Below are positions 24,518 through 36,104 of a DNA stretch of 64,000 nt, in pieces (the first letter of the stretch is position 1; each line of letters opens with the position of its first letter). Under the pieces are notes generated by a model. That model did no database searches. It was not told the DNA's origin and was given only the letters and a program-made list of their open reading frames with translations. The translations under genes and the position numbers were made by a program. Source of the DNA: Stropharia rugosoannulata (lineage: Eukaryota > Basidiomycota > Agaricomycetes > Agaricales > Strophariaceae); assembly GCA_028532985.1 (NCBI GenBank), contig JANCIK010000006.1, positions 2,418,001 through 2,482,000 of the forward strand, in the 5' to 3' direction.

Positions 24518-27500
24518 ATGCCTGAAAGTACTACCAGGGAGGATGCTTCAGCAAAAGAGGCAAAGGTGGGTATAGTGTACTACGAATATGCGAATCATAA
24601 TCGAGGGCGTCTATTATGCACTAGGTGTGGACGTCTGGTAAACCCTACAGATATCCCCTCCCTAAGCCAGACGGTGATCCCTGGGATATCTTGCTCCAGC
24701 CGTACCTAAAGAAAGACCAACTGCAATGTGATAGATGGAAAGAAGAGATTTACTACCTGCTGATTTTCGTGAGTGCGCTTGGACGGGCGCTGCTGGCTAG
24801 CTAAAGACTAACATCTTTCAGGCAGGTCTCTTCTCCATTGTGATGGCCATTTTTGTCCTGCATTCACTTCAAGCATTGCAAGTAACTGCGACAGAAGTGT
24901 CCGCCAATGCTCTCATACTCCTTGTGGACCGCCTAGACTCCATTGCACTCAACGGCACATCTTCGCTTCCAGCCTCCCAGATATTGCCCAGATTTTTCGC
25001 CGCACCAAGCAGGTCATCTATTCGGATCAGTATTCTCTGGTTCATTAGTTTCATTTTGAGCTTGTCAACACTGGTCATCGGCGTAGTCATTCTTCAATGG
25101 ATCACGGAGTACCAGAGATATGCCGATGAAATCTCTACCAAAGAGATGGCGGCAATGTACCATATGCGCTCAGAGGCATTCAAAAAGTGGCGTGTTCCCC
25201 AGATAGTATCCTATTTATCCGTTCTCCTCCTCCTGGCGGTTGTCTTCTTTTTCTCGGGCATCATTGTGTTCCTTTTCGCAATTAATCGGACTCTTGCTAT
25301 AACCATCACTGTCTTTATTGGACTTATTTTATTTTTCCTGCTCATTACAACACTTCTCCCTACGCTGCAGTGCTTTTTTCTTACTTTTCGCGAGCCTTCG
25401 CGGAAAAAAGACGTACCGTCACAGTGCCCCTACAAGTCGCCCCAGTCCTGGCTGATTTATTACTCATTGGCTTGGATCTTCAAATACTCTTTTTCATGGG
25501 GGCGCAATGTACCGCTCGCCATATTTCTCCAACGCCATCATATGAGCTGGGCCAACTTCGACTCGTGGTGGATTCGGGTGCGCAACACCTATTCACAATT
25601 CATACACGGAGTCTTCGACCTCTCCTCTATTGACCCTAAAGCCCCGGGCTACGACGAGGCGAAGATCATCACCCATACTATGCAGAATTACAGCGAGACC
25701 TCAAAATGTGTATTGGCGGCATATTATTGTTTCCACGACGTTTCCAAAACGGTGCTTACCCTGGACAATAAAGACGACCTCCAAGACCTTACTTCGACTC
25801 TGCGCAGACGCAATCAGTTGCTGCACATGCAGTACTGGAGTAGCAGCGTCTACGGCAAGATTACCTCCGCGAGCAATCAAATCGACGAGTCGGCGGATGT
25901 TCATAAAATGCACGACGAGAATATGATGCTCTTTCTCTGGCTTCCGGGGGATCGATCTTATCCGGATCCCATAGCGCGCGGAGTAGCAAGCCATATTCTT
26001 GAGCTGCAAACCCGAAGGTTGAATTATACGATGCTTCAAGGGTCACTGGAAGATACCCATCAGGTCGATGATCGCGAGGTATATTGGCTTTCCAGAATCC
26101 TCAAGCAGTACTGGCGTAATGCAATCGACCTTCCTTGGACAATTGCACTCCATCGTCGCGTGTCAAGAGAGGTCATAGAGGGTAGGTATAATTCATGGTC
26201 CAACAATATGTTTGATGCTGACTCCTCGATTCAGTTTCCGTCAATCAATACGTGCTCATCCTGGACTCGTTCTTCCGCAGGTATGCGACAGAGATAGGGC
26301 AGGCTTGGTCTCTTGCAGATATCCGAAATAACAAGCACGGCAGGACCATGATCCATAATTTCCTGTCCGTAGCAGTATTTTTCAAGAGCCATTTGTTTGA
26401 GCGGTCCACCAGCCCGTACAACCTTCACTTCAGATCAACTCTCAGTTTCATCGGCTCCATCTTACAGAGCTCCTATACTCGTACCGAGACGCATGAACGG
26501 CACGATTTTATTTTTTTCGCAATTGTATACCTCCTGGATCATGTATTCCAAGGAGATGCCACCCTCCCTATCGGCGAGGAAGGCATCCCAGTCGAACTCG
26601 TAAAAGGCCTGTCAGTTTACGAAATGACCGTGGACAAAGAGGCGTGGGCGTCCGTTTTCTCAGGCAACTACGTCCTTGGTAACTGGACTACGCAGCTTCA
26701 GGCATATGAACAGAGAGCTTCGGAGGTACACGAGCTTCGCGCAAAAACTCCAACCCAGACCGAGATAACGGCCCAACTCGCGATCACGGAGCAGGTGGAG
26801 CATGTCGAAAAGGTCAAGGAAACTACCCAGAAATTTAAAGCGGCTAACAGCAAGGTGCCATCGACTCTCAGCTTTTCCCGGCACTTGTCCGGGGACACTG
26901 CGGTGGCGTCGGCCCAAGAGAGTCAAATAGCCACTCCGTCAGACTCTCAGGAAATCTACCAGGTACATGGCCGTCAGAAAGTCCACCAGGACTCGACCGC
27001 GAATGCGTATGTAGCGAGGGATACACAATCGGCAGACAGCCGTACCTTAGCCGCGGTCAACACCACAGGTGAAAGCACTCCGTCATGGGAAGTGCAGGAA
27101 TTTCTGGAGAGAGCCCAAAGCAGCGACGACCAGGTAGTTCCTGATCTTCAGGGCCAGAGCGGCTATATGCAACGAAGGGATGAGGACCAAGGTTTCCAAT
27201 CTCAAGAGACTGCAAGTTTCGAGCAACGGCAGATGCAGATCAACTCTCAGAACAACCAAGACAATTCGAATCTCTCTCGGAATAATCGGTATTCGAATAT
27301 TTCGCAAAATGGCCAGGACACACAGATCCTGCAAATCGACGCGAGCGGCGACCACAATTCCAGCAGGGTATCTGTAAAGAGGTATGAGACGTCCGATGAA
27401 GAGGGAAGGATACAGGAATACGGCCAGACGTCTCGTACCACTGCCATAAGCGCCATTAGTCCGACATGGGAAGTGCAAGAATTCCAGGGGCGCGCCCAAA

Positions 27501-28018
27501 GCAGTGATGGCCAGGTAGTCCTCAATGTCCAGGGCAAGAGCGGCTATATGCAGCGCGTGAATGAGGGTCAAACTTTCCGATCTCAAGAGACTGCAGATTT
27601 CGAGCAACAGCAGACGCAAATCAGCTCTCAAAACAATCAGTACAACTCGGAACTTACTCGCACGGATCAGCAGTGGAACATTGCGCAAAATCGCCTAGAT
27701 ACACAAAACTTGCAAATCAACTCGCGTACCGACCAAAACTCCAACACGACATCTTTAATGAGGTATGAGATGTCAGAGGAAGAGAGGAGAAGACAAGAAT
27801 ACAACCAGATGATCCAGTGGCAACAGACCCAACGGTTCTCAGAGAACTCGGAGAGCTACAACACGACGACCACGACCCAGCGATTCGATACCTCTAGGAT
27901 TAACAGGTACGATTCGTATGGAAGCTTCAACAGCCGGCACAATCAGAGCTTTAGTTGGGCATCCCAGAGTTCAAATGAAGTTGCGCACGAAGAGGTCGAC
28001 GGCAACTTGTTCTACTAA
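24518..28018 (+). CDS. DUF6535 membrane protein with repeated Gln/Asn-rich tail
   Basis: Exons 24518-24565, 24625-24768, 24822-26181 and 26235-28018 join in frame to 1,111 residues. Near the start come PKPDGDPWDILLQPY and DRWKEEIYYLLIF, the entry signature of DUF6535, a membrane domain widespread in Agaricomycetes. Four strongly hydrophobic segments follow within about the first 250 residues. The middle part looks helical and soluble. The last 350 residues are rich in Gln, Asn, Ser and Tyr and contain two direct copies of a unit of 127 codons (copy 1 from 27084, copy 2 from 27465). The function of DUF6535 is unknown. The tail resembles prion-like or assembly-prone regions by composition. Confidence 0.85.
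27084..27809 (+). repeat. two direct copies of a 381-bp coding repeat
   Basis: Copy 1 starts at 27084 and copy 2 at 27465, both in the same frame of the DUF6535 gene. Shared blocks include WEVQEF, RAQSSD, SGYMQR, SQETA and SQNNQ. Copy 2 is slightly shorter and more diverged towards its end. Confidence 0.85.
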
Positions 28019-28672
28019 AAGTTTGTTTGTTTTACGCCGTTCTTTTAGCCTTGCATAGCATTCTTGTTCGTAGTAATCGGCAATTTATGTCTGCTTGATT
28101 AAATTAATCATGAGGCTACCGTCGTAGGAAATTTGAGATTCTAGTGAAATATCAGTTCTCTAAGAGAGTGTAACAGGCAAGCAACAGAGTTGTAGTCGCG
28201 GAAAGTCGCGGCAGTGAACGGTTGTTCATGTGACCAGGCCAAACACGAAGTCAACCTCACCAGCAGAAGTAAGAATGCTCTAAATATCTTCGAAGAAATG
28301 ATCTTCTAAACCATTGATTTATTTCTCAGCCCCCTCGTCATCCATCTATCCATCATGAATACATTCGCCCCTCGCTACATGAACTTCTGTTACAAGCTAA
28401 TGTACATACACCAATCCAACGACTTGCTTTACGGCGTAATGACAGAAAACATATTGGGAAATGAGCGTGAGCTGCTACCGCGCTCATCGACTGGCCTATG
28501 ATTTGAACTAAACTTCAAGTAGCCAGTGCGCGCAGTAGAGCAAGGATCGCAGGGCCTGTGGGGAATAGGTCTCGCGATCGGAACCCTCGTAAGAATGCAA
28601 AAAGTGCACCAAGAGGGTAAGGGTACGGGAAAATATCGCCCGTCCCAAAAGGAGGGCACAATAAAAGGCCTC
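28019..28672. other. tail-to-tail intergenic region
   Basis: This stretch of 654 bp lies between two convergent genes. It holds near-palindromic AT-rich words such as TGATTAAATTAATCA (28095-28109) and no supported gene. Confidence 0.4.
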
Positions 28673-30916
28673 CTAAGCACCTGCGCGACGGGCCAATAGC
28701 TTCGCCCGCGCGATTTCCATACTCTCCCTCAGCTCCGGGCTCTCCCACTGTGAGGAATCTTCGGGTGCGGGTGAGAACGAAGGCGGGAGGGCGCTCTCAT
28801 AAGAGATGCCACGGACGTGAGTGCGCCCAGGGCTATCGTACGCGAATGACCGGGGGAGTGAGCTAGGTACGAACCCAGGCGAGGCGGAAACGTATGTAGT
28901 GGACGTGGACGCCGTAGGAAGCGAGGGTGTGTAGCCGTTTGCGAAGCCGCTACGGCGCGGTGAGCTAGAAAGTGAGCTGGTCCCAGTGGCTTTGACGCCG
29001 TTGATACCGAGTCCAGCTGATGGGATAGCGATGTTCTTGGACTTCTTTCCGCGCCTGATGGATCCAGCACGAGAAGGTGCCCTCGACGCTTGAAGTTCGC
29101 CTTCTTCTTCCCAGGAACCGGAGCCATCGTCGACCTCATCTTCCTTTGCTTCGCTAAAGACAACGACTTCAGAGTTCAAAGCGCGTTTGCCTTGTTCAAT
29201 GAGCATGGCAAGTTTATCGCCGATCCAGTCCATCTGTTATTCGATTTGTTTAGCGCAGGGGCAAGGTAATAGTAGGAATATATATACCTTGTCGTCTGCT
29301 TCATCGGCTTCACACTCGCCATTTCTGCCAAAGTCAAACTCCGATCGAGCAGGGGCAGGCGAAACCACAGGGGTGGGGCGCGACCGGCGCGCTGAGTGGT
29401 AAGCAATAGGCCTCTTGGAGACAGGAGCAGGTCGCCTCTTCCTCTGTACACTCTTGGGCGTTACAGGGACGGTGGCATGAGGTTGCGCTTTAATGGCAGC
29501 TGGTTCGGGTAAGGGTTTCCAATCAGCCTCCTCATAAGGTGGCGGAGGAGGTTGAGTAGATGGATCGGCAACTTCATGAGGGGAAGCCTCGATTTGCGCC
29601 TCCTTGCCGCGGTCTCTCCAACTAGTAGCACAGTATGTCAGTGGATTCAAGGTGGTGGTTTGCAGAAATACTCACAGTCGGTACACGGTAAGGCCAACTG
29701 CAGTGCCAATAAGAGCTGCGCTGACAGCAGTCGAAACGATCGAACCGGCGAGCCCGCGGCGTTTCTTGAGAGGTGGCATTTCTAGATGCAGCGTCAAAAT
29801 AAGACGGGACATCATGGGTTAGAAATGCAATCGAAATTAAGAAGAAGATTGCAAAAAGAGTGAGCTCGAGGAATGAAAGCGAAGGATGGCCCGACTCGAG
29901 TCAAAAAAATAAATGTGATCTTAAACGAAGAAGATATAAAGAGTTGGGCCGAAGCACCGAGCGCAGCACGGTGGTCGAGAATGTGAAGCGCTTGATAGTG
30001 TGTATGGGGATTCAAGGTAGACAGTGATAATTTGATGGAGGACTTCTATGAACCTGCATCCGTGTTATAAATCCAACTGCGCGTGTACTACGCACATTAA
30101 ACACGTGCTGAACGTGGTGTTTGGAGCCATCAATTAATGGGTTGGCCTCGCGGTGGGGGTGAGGCCATAGCCACATCTTGTTTCAAAGCTCCTCTATTAC
30201 CCATTTGGATCTGATTCACCAGGTCGGGGTTGAGATAGTAGGGTAACAAATGACAGCATGACCGTCGGATCAAGCGCAGCGGCAGAGCCATGCCTCAGCG
30301 AAACATGCTCGGCAAACAAGAACGCGAGTAAAGTGGGGGAAATGGTGCCACTCGGCAATAATCAAGCAAAGTAAGTTCACTTACCATCGTCTTCACGCTG
30401 ATCATCGCTATACCGATAATCCTGATCGTCCGTGTTCATTCCGTCTTGGCTTCCGGAAGCGGCGGCCATGCCCTTGTACTTGGAAGGTGTATCCAGATAA
30501 CCGCTTGACGATGCAAGTGTCAGACTCGTGGTTGACCAGGTAGGGCTCAGGTCGGGTTCCCAGCCTCGCTTTCTAGATAGAGGAGCAGGGGAAGGAGATA
30601 GGGACGGAGAGGGCCGTGGGCGGTTAATTTTCGGCAAATCCGCTCTGGAGATCCTCCTTGTACCAGTAATGGGTAGAGCTTTGGATGGGTATGCGGATGG
30701 GTATGGGTTGGGATATGCGGGGGCGGGAGATAGTCCTGCTCTTGTCCCTGGAAGAGGACCCTGGGAATGGTACTGCCTTTCTGCCGGAGTTTGGAGGGTC
30801 CGAGTCTGGTCAAGTTTGGAATGAACTGATGGCGGAGCAAGAGGATCTCTCGGTCTCTGGGCGAAGGGATTCGGAAGCCCGGGAATAAAGAAGCTGAACG
30901 TGAAGGGGAAGGGCAT
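28673..30916 (-). CDS. unknown Pro/Ser-rich single-pass membrane protein
   Basis: Four exons read in frame: 30916-30385, 29781-29676, 29621-29288 and 29233-28673, giving 510 residues. The first exon encodes a Pro/Ser-rich region with RKRGWEPDLSPT. The second encodes KKRRGLAGSIVSTAVSAALI, the start of a single hydrophobic segment that ends in VYRLWRDRG. The rest is Pro/Ser/Arg-rich and ends ELRESMEIARAKLLARRAGA. I know no characterised domain; proteins of this shape recur in Agaricomycetes. Intron 1 is 603 bp, far longer than others here, so the 5' exon could be a separate gene. The frame match (phase 1 joining GAA, then ATG CCA) favours one gene. An alternative start is ATG 29779. Confidence 0.68.
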
Positions 30917-31129
30917 TTGAACAGGTGTCAGAATGGATGGAGGAATAAGAGAGCAAAGCAGAACTGGCCACCAGGGCCATTCCCATTCACGGTCACATGC
31001 TAAGTCACGAGACGTGACCAGACCGCAAACGTGACACGGTCTGCTAATGAATTAATGAAGTCCCAATACAGTCTAGATTATCCCAGTCGTAGCACTAGTT
31101 ATCGAACCACAGGCAGACGGAAAGCAACA

Positions 31130-32194
31130 TTACATGTTCTTGTCATTAAAATTTCCAGGTCGCGGGTGACAGCTTGTATAGCTTCGACGGTGATAAACTA
31201 AAGGCAACGTCCGTTTTCCTGCATCCTCCTCCTCGAAATCATGAGGCACCTTCTCCACCCTCGTAACGCGTGCAATGAATAGCTCTGACGCTACACCCCC
31301 GTCGTCCAAAACTGGCTGCTTGGCAGTTGAACCGATCCCCGAGCCGAAATACTCAAGGTCATAGAGGGGTATTGGGCCAGAAATGAGTTTGCACGACAGA
31401 GCACCGACAGCGCCGTGCAAGATCGGAAGCCCGTCTTTGCTCAAGGAGTAATCATGTTGTTTCGAGTGCGATCCAGATGCGAATGGGTTAGGATATAAAT
31501 CTGGGCGCGAGAATGTGACTGCGGCGGACGCCTGGGATGCGGAGAGTAGGTTTATCACCATGTGGGAAGAAAGTGATGAAAGGGATTTCCCTTGGGATAT
31601 AGTGGAAAGTATGGATGAGGAGCTGAGGGATGCCAGAGAAGAAAGTGTGGTAGCCATGCGAGAAGGTATGCGCAGTGCAAACGCCACGAGTGGATATGGG
31701 TCCATGGCGATTGAAGTGAACGAGGACAGCGTCGCGCCGTGGAATTTACTTGACTCGTCAGTCTCAGCGCTTTCCGACGCACCAGAGAGCCTCGGACGTC
31801 CGGAAGATGTGCCCGCACCAGAATCGGTAGACCCCTCGAATCCGGGCATGAAAGAGGTCACCACTGCTACAGGTTGGGCAATGTCCCGCAGCAGGAGACG
31901 CAGGTCGTATTTCAGCTCTTTAGACCTCTGTAAATCATGGTCCATATCCTGTCTTGATAAAGTACTTGGTTGGTGACCATGGTGCGAGTGTGCCTTTGAA
32001 GAATGGACATGTCTTGTCGCGCTCCATCCACCCTGGAATGCGGAACTTCTGTTACTAAGGCGGTCTTGAGTACTTCGGTAAAGTGCTCGGGGCAAAGTTC
32101 GACATTGTTGGTGGATGAGCGTGCGGGACATGAAAACGGGACGCGTTGGTTCCCGGACGGAGTCTCTGTTGTTGTCTTGTTTGGCCGCTGACAT
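31130..32194 (-). CDS. flavin reductase-like (FMN-binding split barrel) protein
   Basis: This is a single-exon gene of 354 residues from ATG 32194; a second in-frame ATG at 32131 (MSRTLIHQQ) is also possible. The first 60 residues are rich in Arg, Ser and His with few acidic residues, consistent with a mitochondrial presequence. The domain reads LLRDIAQPVAVVTS, FHGATLSSFTSIAMDPYPLV, HMVINLLSASQASAA, GLPILHGAVGALSCKLI, then LFIARVTRVEKV and PLVYHRRSY. This is the order of the flavin-reductase-like domain, which binds FMN and reduces it with NAD(P)H or serves as a partner of oxygenases. Serine-rich inserts lengthen the domain. The substrate and partner are unknown. Confidence 0.85.
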   Translation of the reverse strand: MSAAKQDNNRDSVREPTRPVFMSRTLIHQQCRTLPRALYRSTQDRLSNRSSAFQGGWSATRHVHSSKAHSHHGHQPSTLSRQDMDHDLQRSKELKYDLRLLLRDIAQPVAVVTSFMPGFEGSTDSGAGTSSGRPRLSGASESAETDESSKFHGATLSSFTSIAMDPYPLVAFALRIPSRMATTLSSLASLSSSSILSTISQGKSLSSLSSHMVINLLSASQASAAVTFSRPDLYPNPFASGSHSKQHDYSLSKDGLPILHGAVGALSCKLISGPIPLYDLEYFGSGIGSTAKQPVLDDGGVASELFIARVTRVEKVPHDFEEEDAGKRTLPLVYHRRSYTSCHPRPGNFNDKNM

Positions 32195-33256
32195 TTTGTG
32201 GATCCTTCATCGTGATTGCGACTAGTTGCTCACTGCTATCATATTCCTGTCGCCTGCATACAAATATTTGTGGACCTCTTAGAACTGACTCACCTGGTAG
32301 CGGCTGCCTCTTTCCAACCCTGTTACTAGATCATTCAACGGCTTTCTGTTTTTCCCAACTTCAGCTGGTTCACCTTCCCGACTTTGCCGGGCTGTCTTGT
32401 TTCCTGAACTCAAGAAGACGGGGAGCTCTGCTTTTCCGGGGACGGCGTCTTAGGGTGACCTGGCCTTTGAATTCGACAGACAACATATCCGGAGCTAAAC
32501 AGAAATACAGCGCTTTTTTGCGCTTTCAAAAGAAGAGAAATTTACTGGTGAGCATTGTTGCTAGTGTCTTTCAGCTTTAGACCTGTCTTAGAGTCGTTCA
32601 GCGCCGAATCGAACGACTCTATACCTGTTCTTTCATTACCAGTTGCCCCCTTGTTGTAATGCTATTAAAAAGTATGGAAGAGTTCGACAATGTTATTGCA
32701 GCCTGCACTCTTCTGATCAATGAATCTGGATGTCTAGGCCCGTAACTATCCTTGCTTCGGCAAACACTAATTCAGTGCTCTTGTTGGGGTGTACCAAAGT
32801 GAGGGATAACCTGGGCAGTGGGATTGTTTATATTGATTTCAGTCTGACTTGAACGATTGGAGGAAGCGGGCTATCCTTTGAAACGAAGTCTATGTTTTTT
32901 TTAATCAAGATAATGCCAATTGTGTATTGCGGACCCGTTGAAGATGCTACGCCTACAGTTCAAACAGTTTTATGTAGAACCTGCGCTCCTGATCTAATCT
33001 AGGGCGTGCCGATTAATCTCTGGAATTTGATTGGGACTTTTTGTGACTTAAACCTTCATGCTGCATTGACATGGTGTATGTAAAATCTCTCAACTTGCAT
33101 CTGATTTGAACCCTAATAGGAAGGATATTTACTGACACTCCTGCGACCAGGGACTCTCCTGAGAAATTTAGGTGAACGTGTGCTCGGATCCGAGCCTCCG
33201 ATTCCTTACTTAAAACAATATCCCTCTCTTCCTTCTCTCGCCCTCCATTCCCAAAT
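32195..33256. other. divergent 1.06 kb intergenic region
   Basis: This is the space between the starts of the flavin-reductase-like gene (-) and the ABM-like gene (+). It contains an 11-bp perfect inverted repeat at 32589-32621 (listed separately). An open frame at 32146-32580 on the plus strand is considered chance. Confidence 0.4.
32589..32621. repeat. perfect 11-bp inverted repeat, 11-nt loop
   Basis: Arm TAGAGTCGTTC (32589-32599) and its exact reverse complement GAACGACTCTA (32611-32621) flank AGCGCCGAATC. It could be an operator for a dimeric factor or a hairpin in a leader RNA of the minus-strand gene. Confidence 0.8.
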
Positions 33257-34031
33257 ATGCCTTTGCAAGAGATCATTACATTTCCCAGCTCCGAACGTTT
33301 CGTTTCTGACCCACTTGGTGCCCTTGGACCAGTGAAACAGCATCTGGCCGCCGTCGATGATTGCACGGGGTAAGTGAATTAATCAATAATACATATATAT
33401 GGACTACAAACATCTCAGTGTCTTCGCGGGAGTCGCGGAAGAGGAGGGGATTGGGCACATAACTATTCGTGAGCAATTGCGACGTTGCGAAATCAGGTGT
33501 TCTAATCTAAGTGCTTAGTTTGGAAGAGTTCCGGACACCTCGACGCTCTACAGGATCGTCCCAATTATGCTCAGGTTCTGGGATTGCCCCCTCAGCTGGC
33601 CAATGAGCTGAAGAGCTACAGTCTTGAGCTCAACGATGATCCAATAAATTCTCTTACGGCTCCAGTCACCGAAGTGGCTATTATGGTGCTCAAGCCAGGA
33701 AGGACAAAGGCCGAAGTTGATGCTCTTCTCCCTGACGACTTGCCGCTTCTTAACTGGGTGTATACCTCCCCTTTGTTGGGCTATTACGTGTGAGTCGGAA
33801 GCTACCGTATTTGTCGTGCTGGGTTGGGAAAGCTCCGAGGTTAGTGGGCAACATCACCGTAGCTTTTAAATCCTGCTATGATGTGTTGCTCCTGGACTGG
33901 GAGCGCTGATTTATGACATCCAGCTACACCTTGAGGTACTCAAGAGGCCCGCCCAGACGGATGTTGTTGACAGTATCGCATCAGTTGTTGATTTGAAGAT
34001 ATATCATGTACCATTTCAGAGGGTGCTGTAG
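33257..34031 (+). pseudogene. ABM-type dimeric alpha/beta barrel gene with one-base frameshift
   Basis: Exons 33257-33369, 33419-33468, 33519-33839 and 33924-34031 recover a two-repeat barrel protein. The first half starts MPLQEIITFPSSERF. The second half contains PVTEVAIMVLKPG, a GWE motif in VVLGWESSE, and the end VDLKIYHVPFQRVL. The family resembles antibiotic-biosynthesis-monooxygenase-type small proteins of Agaricomycetes, whose reaction is mostly unknown. The exons sum to 592 bases, one more than a multiple of three. The break is at 33788-33793, where the frame reads GTG TGA; after it the next frame carries the conserved GWE segment. So the gene is either recently broken or hit by a one-base sequence error. 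Confidence 0.72.
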
Positions 34032-34399
34032 ATATAGGTCCGTCAAGACCCCCGGTATAAACTCACTAGATAGGTGGGCTAATGATGCTGTTATATAGAC
34101 TCGGTACCTCAATGGTTTGTCTCGTAGATTGTCGGTGGCCCAGCATTGGCCATTGCCAGCCACCGTTTCACCTCACTGGCTTGTCACCGGCCCGGACCAC
34201 ATTCACCGTGGTTTGTATGTACTAGAGCCTTTCAAAAACTCAACAAACACCTAGTTGCCATTTTCAGTAGCAATTACGAGTGAAAACAATGCTGAATGAA
34301 GCGCAGAAGTTGCTAGTTTTTCTTTGTTCGTCATGAGCGCAATTGACCTCGCCTCGAGGCTCGAGGCCACGCTTGACATGAACACACGACCCCGTGACA

Positions 34400-36060
34400 C
34401 ACCTCTTTATAAAGGCGCCCTCCCCAAAGCAAAATGCCACCCACCTTCTTTCTCGTCCCACCTCCCCGCCCTCGACCTCGCCCAAGGTACGTGCTACTGC
34501 ACTCTCTATGTCGACTCACTCCTTTACCTCTCATCCACTGCGCTTCTGAGTCCATTTTGATCTCTCCCTTGCCCATCATCTGATAGGCGCCCGTGCCACA
34601 GGGGCTCAGGCAGTGACCCTGAGCGTTGTGTGTCTTTGCTGCTCGACTGACGTCTGCGTAGTGCTGAGGGATCTGGTGAGTGACCTCGCCTCTTTGCCGT
34701 CACCCTCCGATCACTGACATGTTTTTCTTTCAGAGTGCCCGCCTGAGTTGTTTCGCGTAAGGCGTGATAGCCTGAGTCGCTCACTGAGAGCCTGAGAGAC
34801 TGAGTGAAATGAGATCTGTGAGCCCACTGAGTCAAGCAGGAGGACAACGACCTCCTTGCTGTGGACGGTGGTGTTGCGCATTTGAGTGATTTGGGTACGT
34901 TTCCTTCATGCTATATATGGCTATATCTGACGCCTACCGCTTTTAGTCTCATACGCGCTAACGTCTGAAGATGTGTCAGAGTCATCACTTCGCAATTTCT
35001 AAGTTTCTTACCGGCCATCGAAGTCACCATCATATACTTAACATGAAGGCAGCGCAATGCCTAGAGAACATCAAGCTGCGTAAGATTTTCTGGTGAGTAA
35101 ATGTTGTCGCGACCGAGCCTATCTCATTTCGACTGTTATACTAGATTAAATCTCAACTTGTGCAAAAGCGTGAGCCTCAATGAGGCTGAGTCGCATTGTC
35201 CATAGGCAGTCTTGTGGTGACTGCAGACGCCTCTACGTTGAAGTTTAAGATGAGCGATTTCTGAACGCGGCCCACGTCGTGGATTCTTTTTCTATCTCTG
35301 TCTCAGTTGAGCTTCAGTTCGGTTCAATAGCTGCGTCACAACGTGCATATAGCAGTAAGTCGACAAACAATACTGTCGCTTAGTGATGATTCTGGTGAGT
35401 TGCCTCTGCTCGAAACGTCTACTTTCTAACAACTTGAATAGACAAGCCAGATAGGAAGAGCTCATGACTGACGTCTGAGCCGTGAATGATCCTGAGTTCC
35501 ATGCATCACTGAGCAATTATGTTGGCCCGCCTAAGTTCAGCTGCCCGATTTCTTGACTCTTTGAGTGAGGGTGACATTGCGCCTTTCAGAACTTCGGGGT
35601 TGAACTTTGAGTCTTTTCACAGAAAGCTTGAGTCAATCTGTCCGTTTGGGTCTTTATTGCCTTTATACGATATTCTCGGCCACTAGTCTTAGTTAGACTA
35701 GCTACTTACACAATCCGTTCAACTGCGGCTGACTCTCTAGGTCGAAGCGAGGAGGCTGCCTGGCTTCTGATAAGTATTCTTCACCCCTTCGATCAATTGC
35801 TAATGCTAACTTCTTTTCAGGGCGGGGCACAGGGTAGCCTGCCCTGGTAAGTGCTTTGGTTGTAAACCCTAAATCTCCGTTAATATGCCTATATACCATC
35901 GCAGGGACCTTTTTATGGCAAAGCGTCAGCACAGACGTTGGAAAGGTTGGTCTGCATATTCTTATTTCGAACAAGTTCTCACTCTGCCTTGGCTACAATG
36001 GCCACTGTAAATACATCGGCAATATGTACCTATTGTGATATGTGTAATAAATTTATGGAT
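34400..36060 (+). other. candidate spliced non-coding transcript or decayed gene
   Basis: At least five well-formed introns of 47 to 58 bp occur on the plus strand: 34676-34733, 34895-34946, 35093-35144, 35395-35441 and 35847-35904. Each has GTGAGT, GTACGT or GTAAGT at the 5' end, and several show a CTGAC or CTAAC branch-like word before the TAG or CAG. Three of the five donors are preceded by TCTG. The exons between them have stops in all frames and no recognisable protein. The exon text is strongly enriched in TGAG, CTGAG and GAGTC words. This looks like a spliced RNA with repeated exons, or a gene decayed by mutation. No TE protein is visible. Confidence 0.4.
34408..34413 (+). promoter_or_regulatory. 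TATA-like box before the spliced non-coding locus
   Basis: TATAAA lies in CTCTTTATAAAGG, 26 bases before a short open stretch with ATG at 34433 that runs into a GTACGT donor at 34485. It is a candidate promoter for the intron-rich locus that follows. Confidence 0.35.
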
Positions 36061-36104
36061 ACATTTAGTCGTGTTAAATCAGCAGCTGTGCTGATATTGC
36101 TGAC

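Noticed and set aside
32146..32580. Plus-strand open stretch of 144 codons upstream of the flavin reductase-like gene
   Set aside because: It overlaps the start of the minus-strand gene, shows no domain, and its Cys/Leu/Phe-rich text looks random.
33790..33862. Explaining the ABM-like gene break by a GTGAGT...TAG intron
   Set aside because: Removing it deletes the conserved GWE segment and leads straight to a stop codon in each phase; a one-base frameshift explains the whole gene better.
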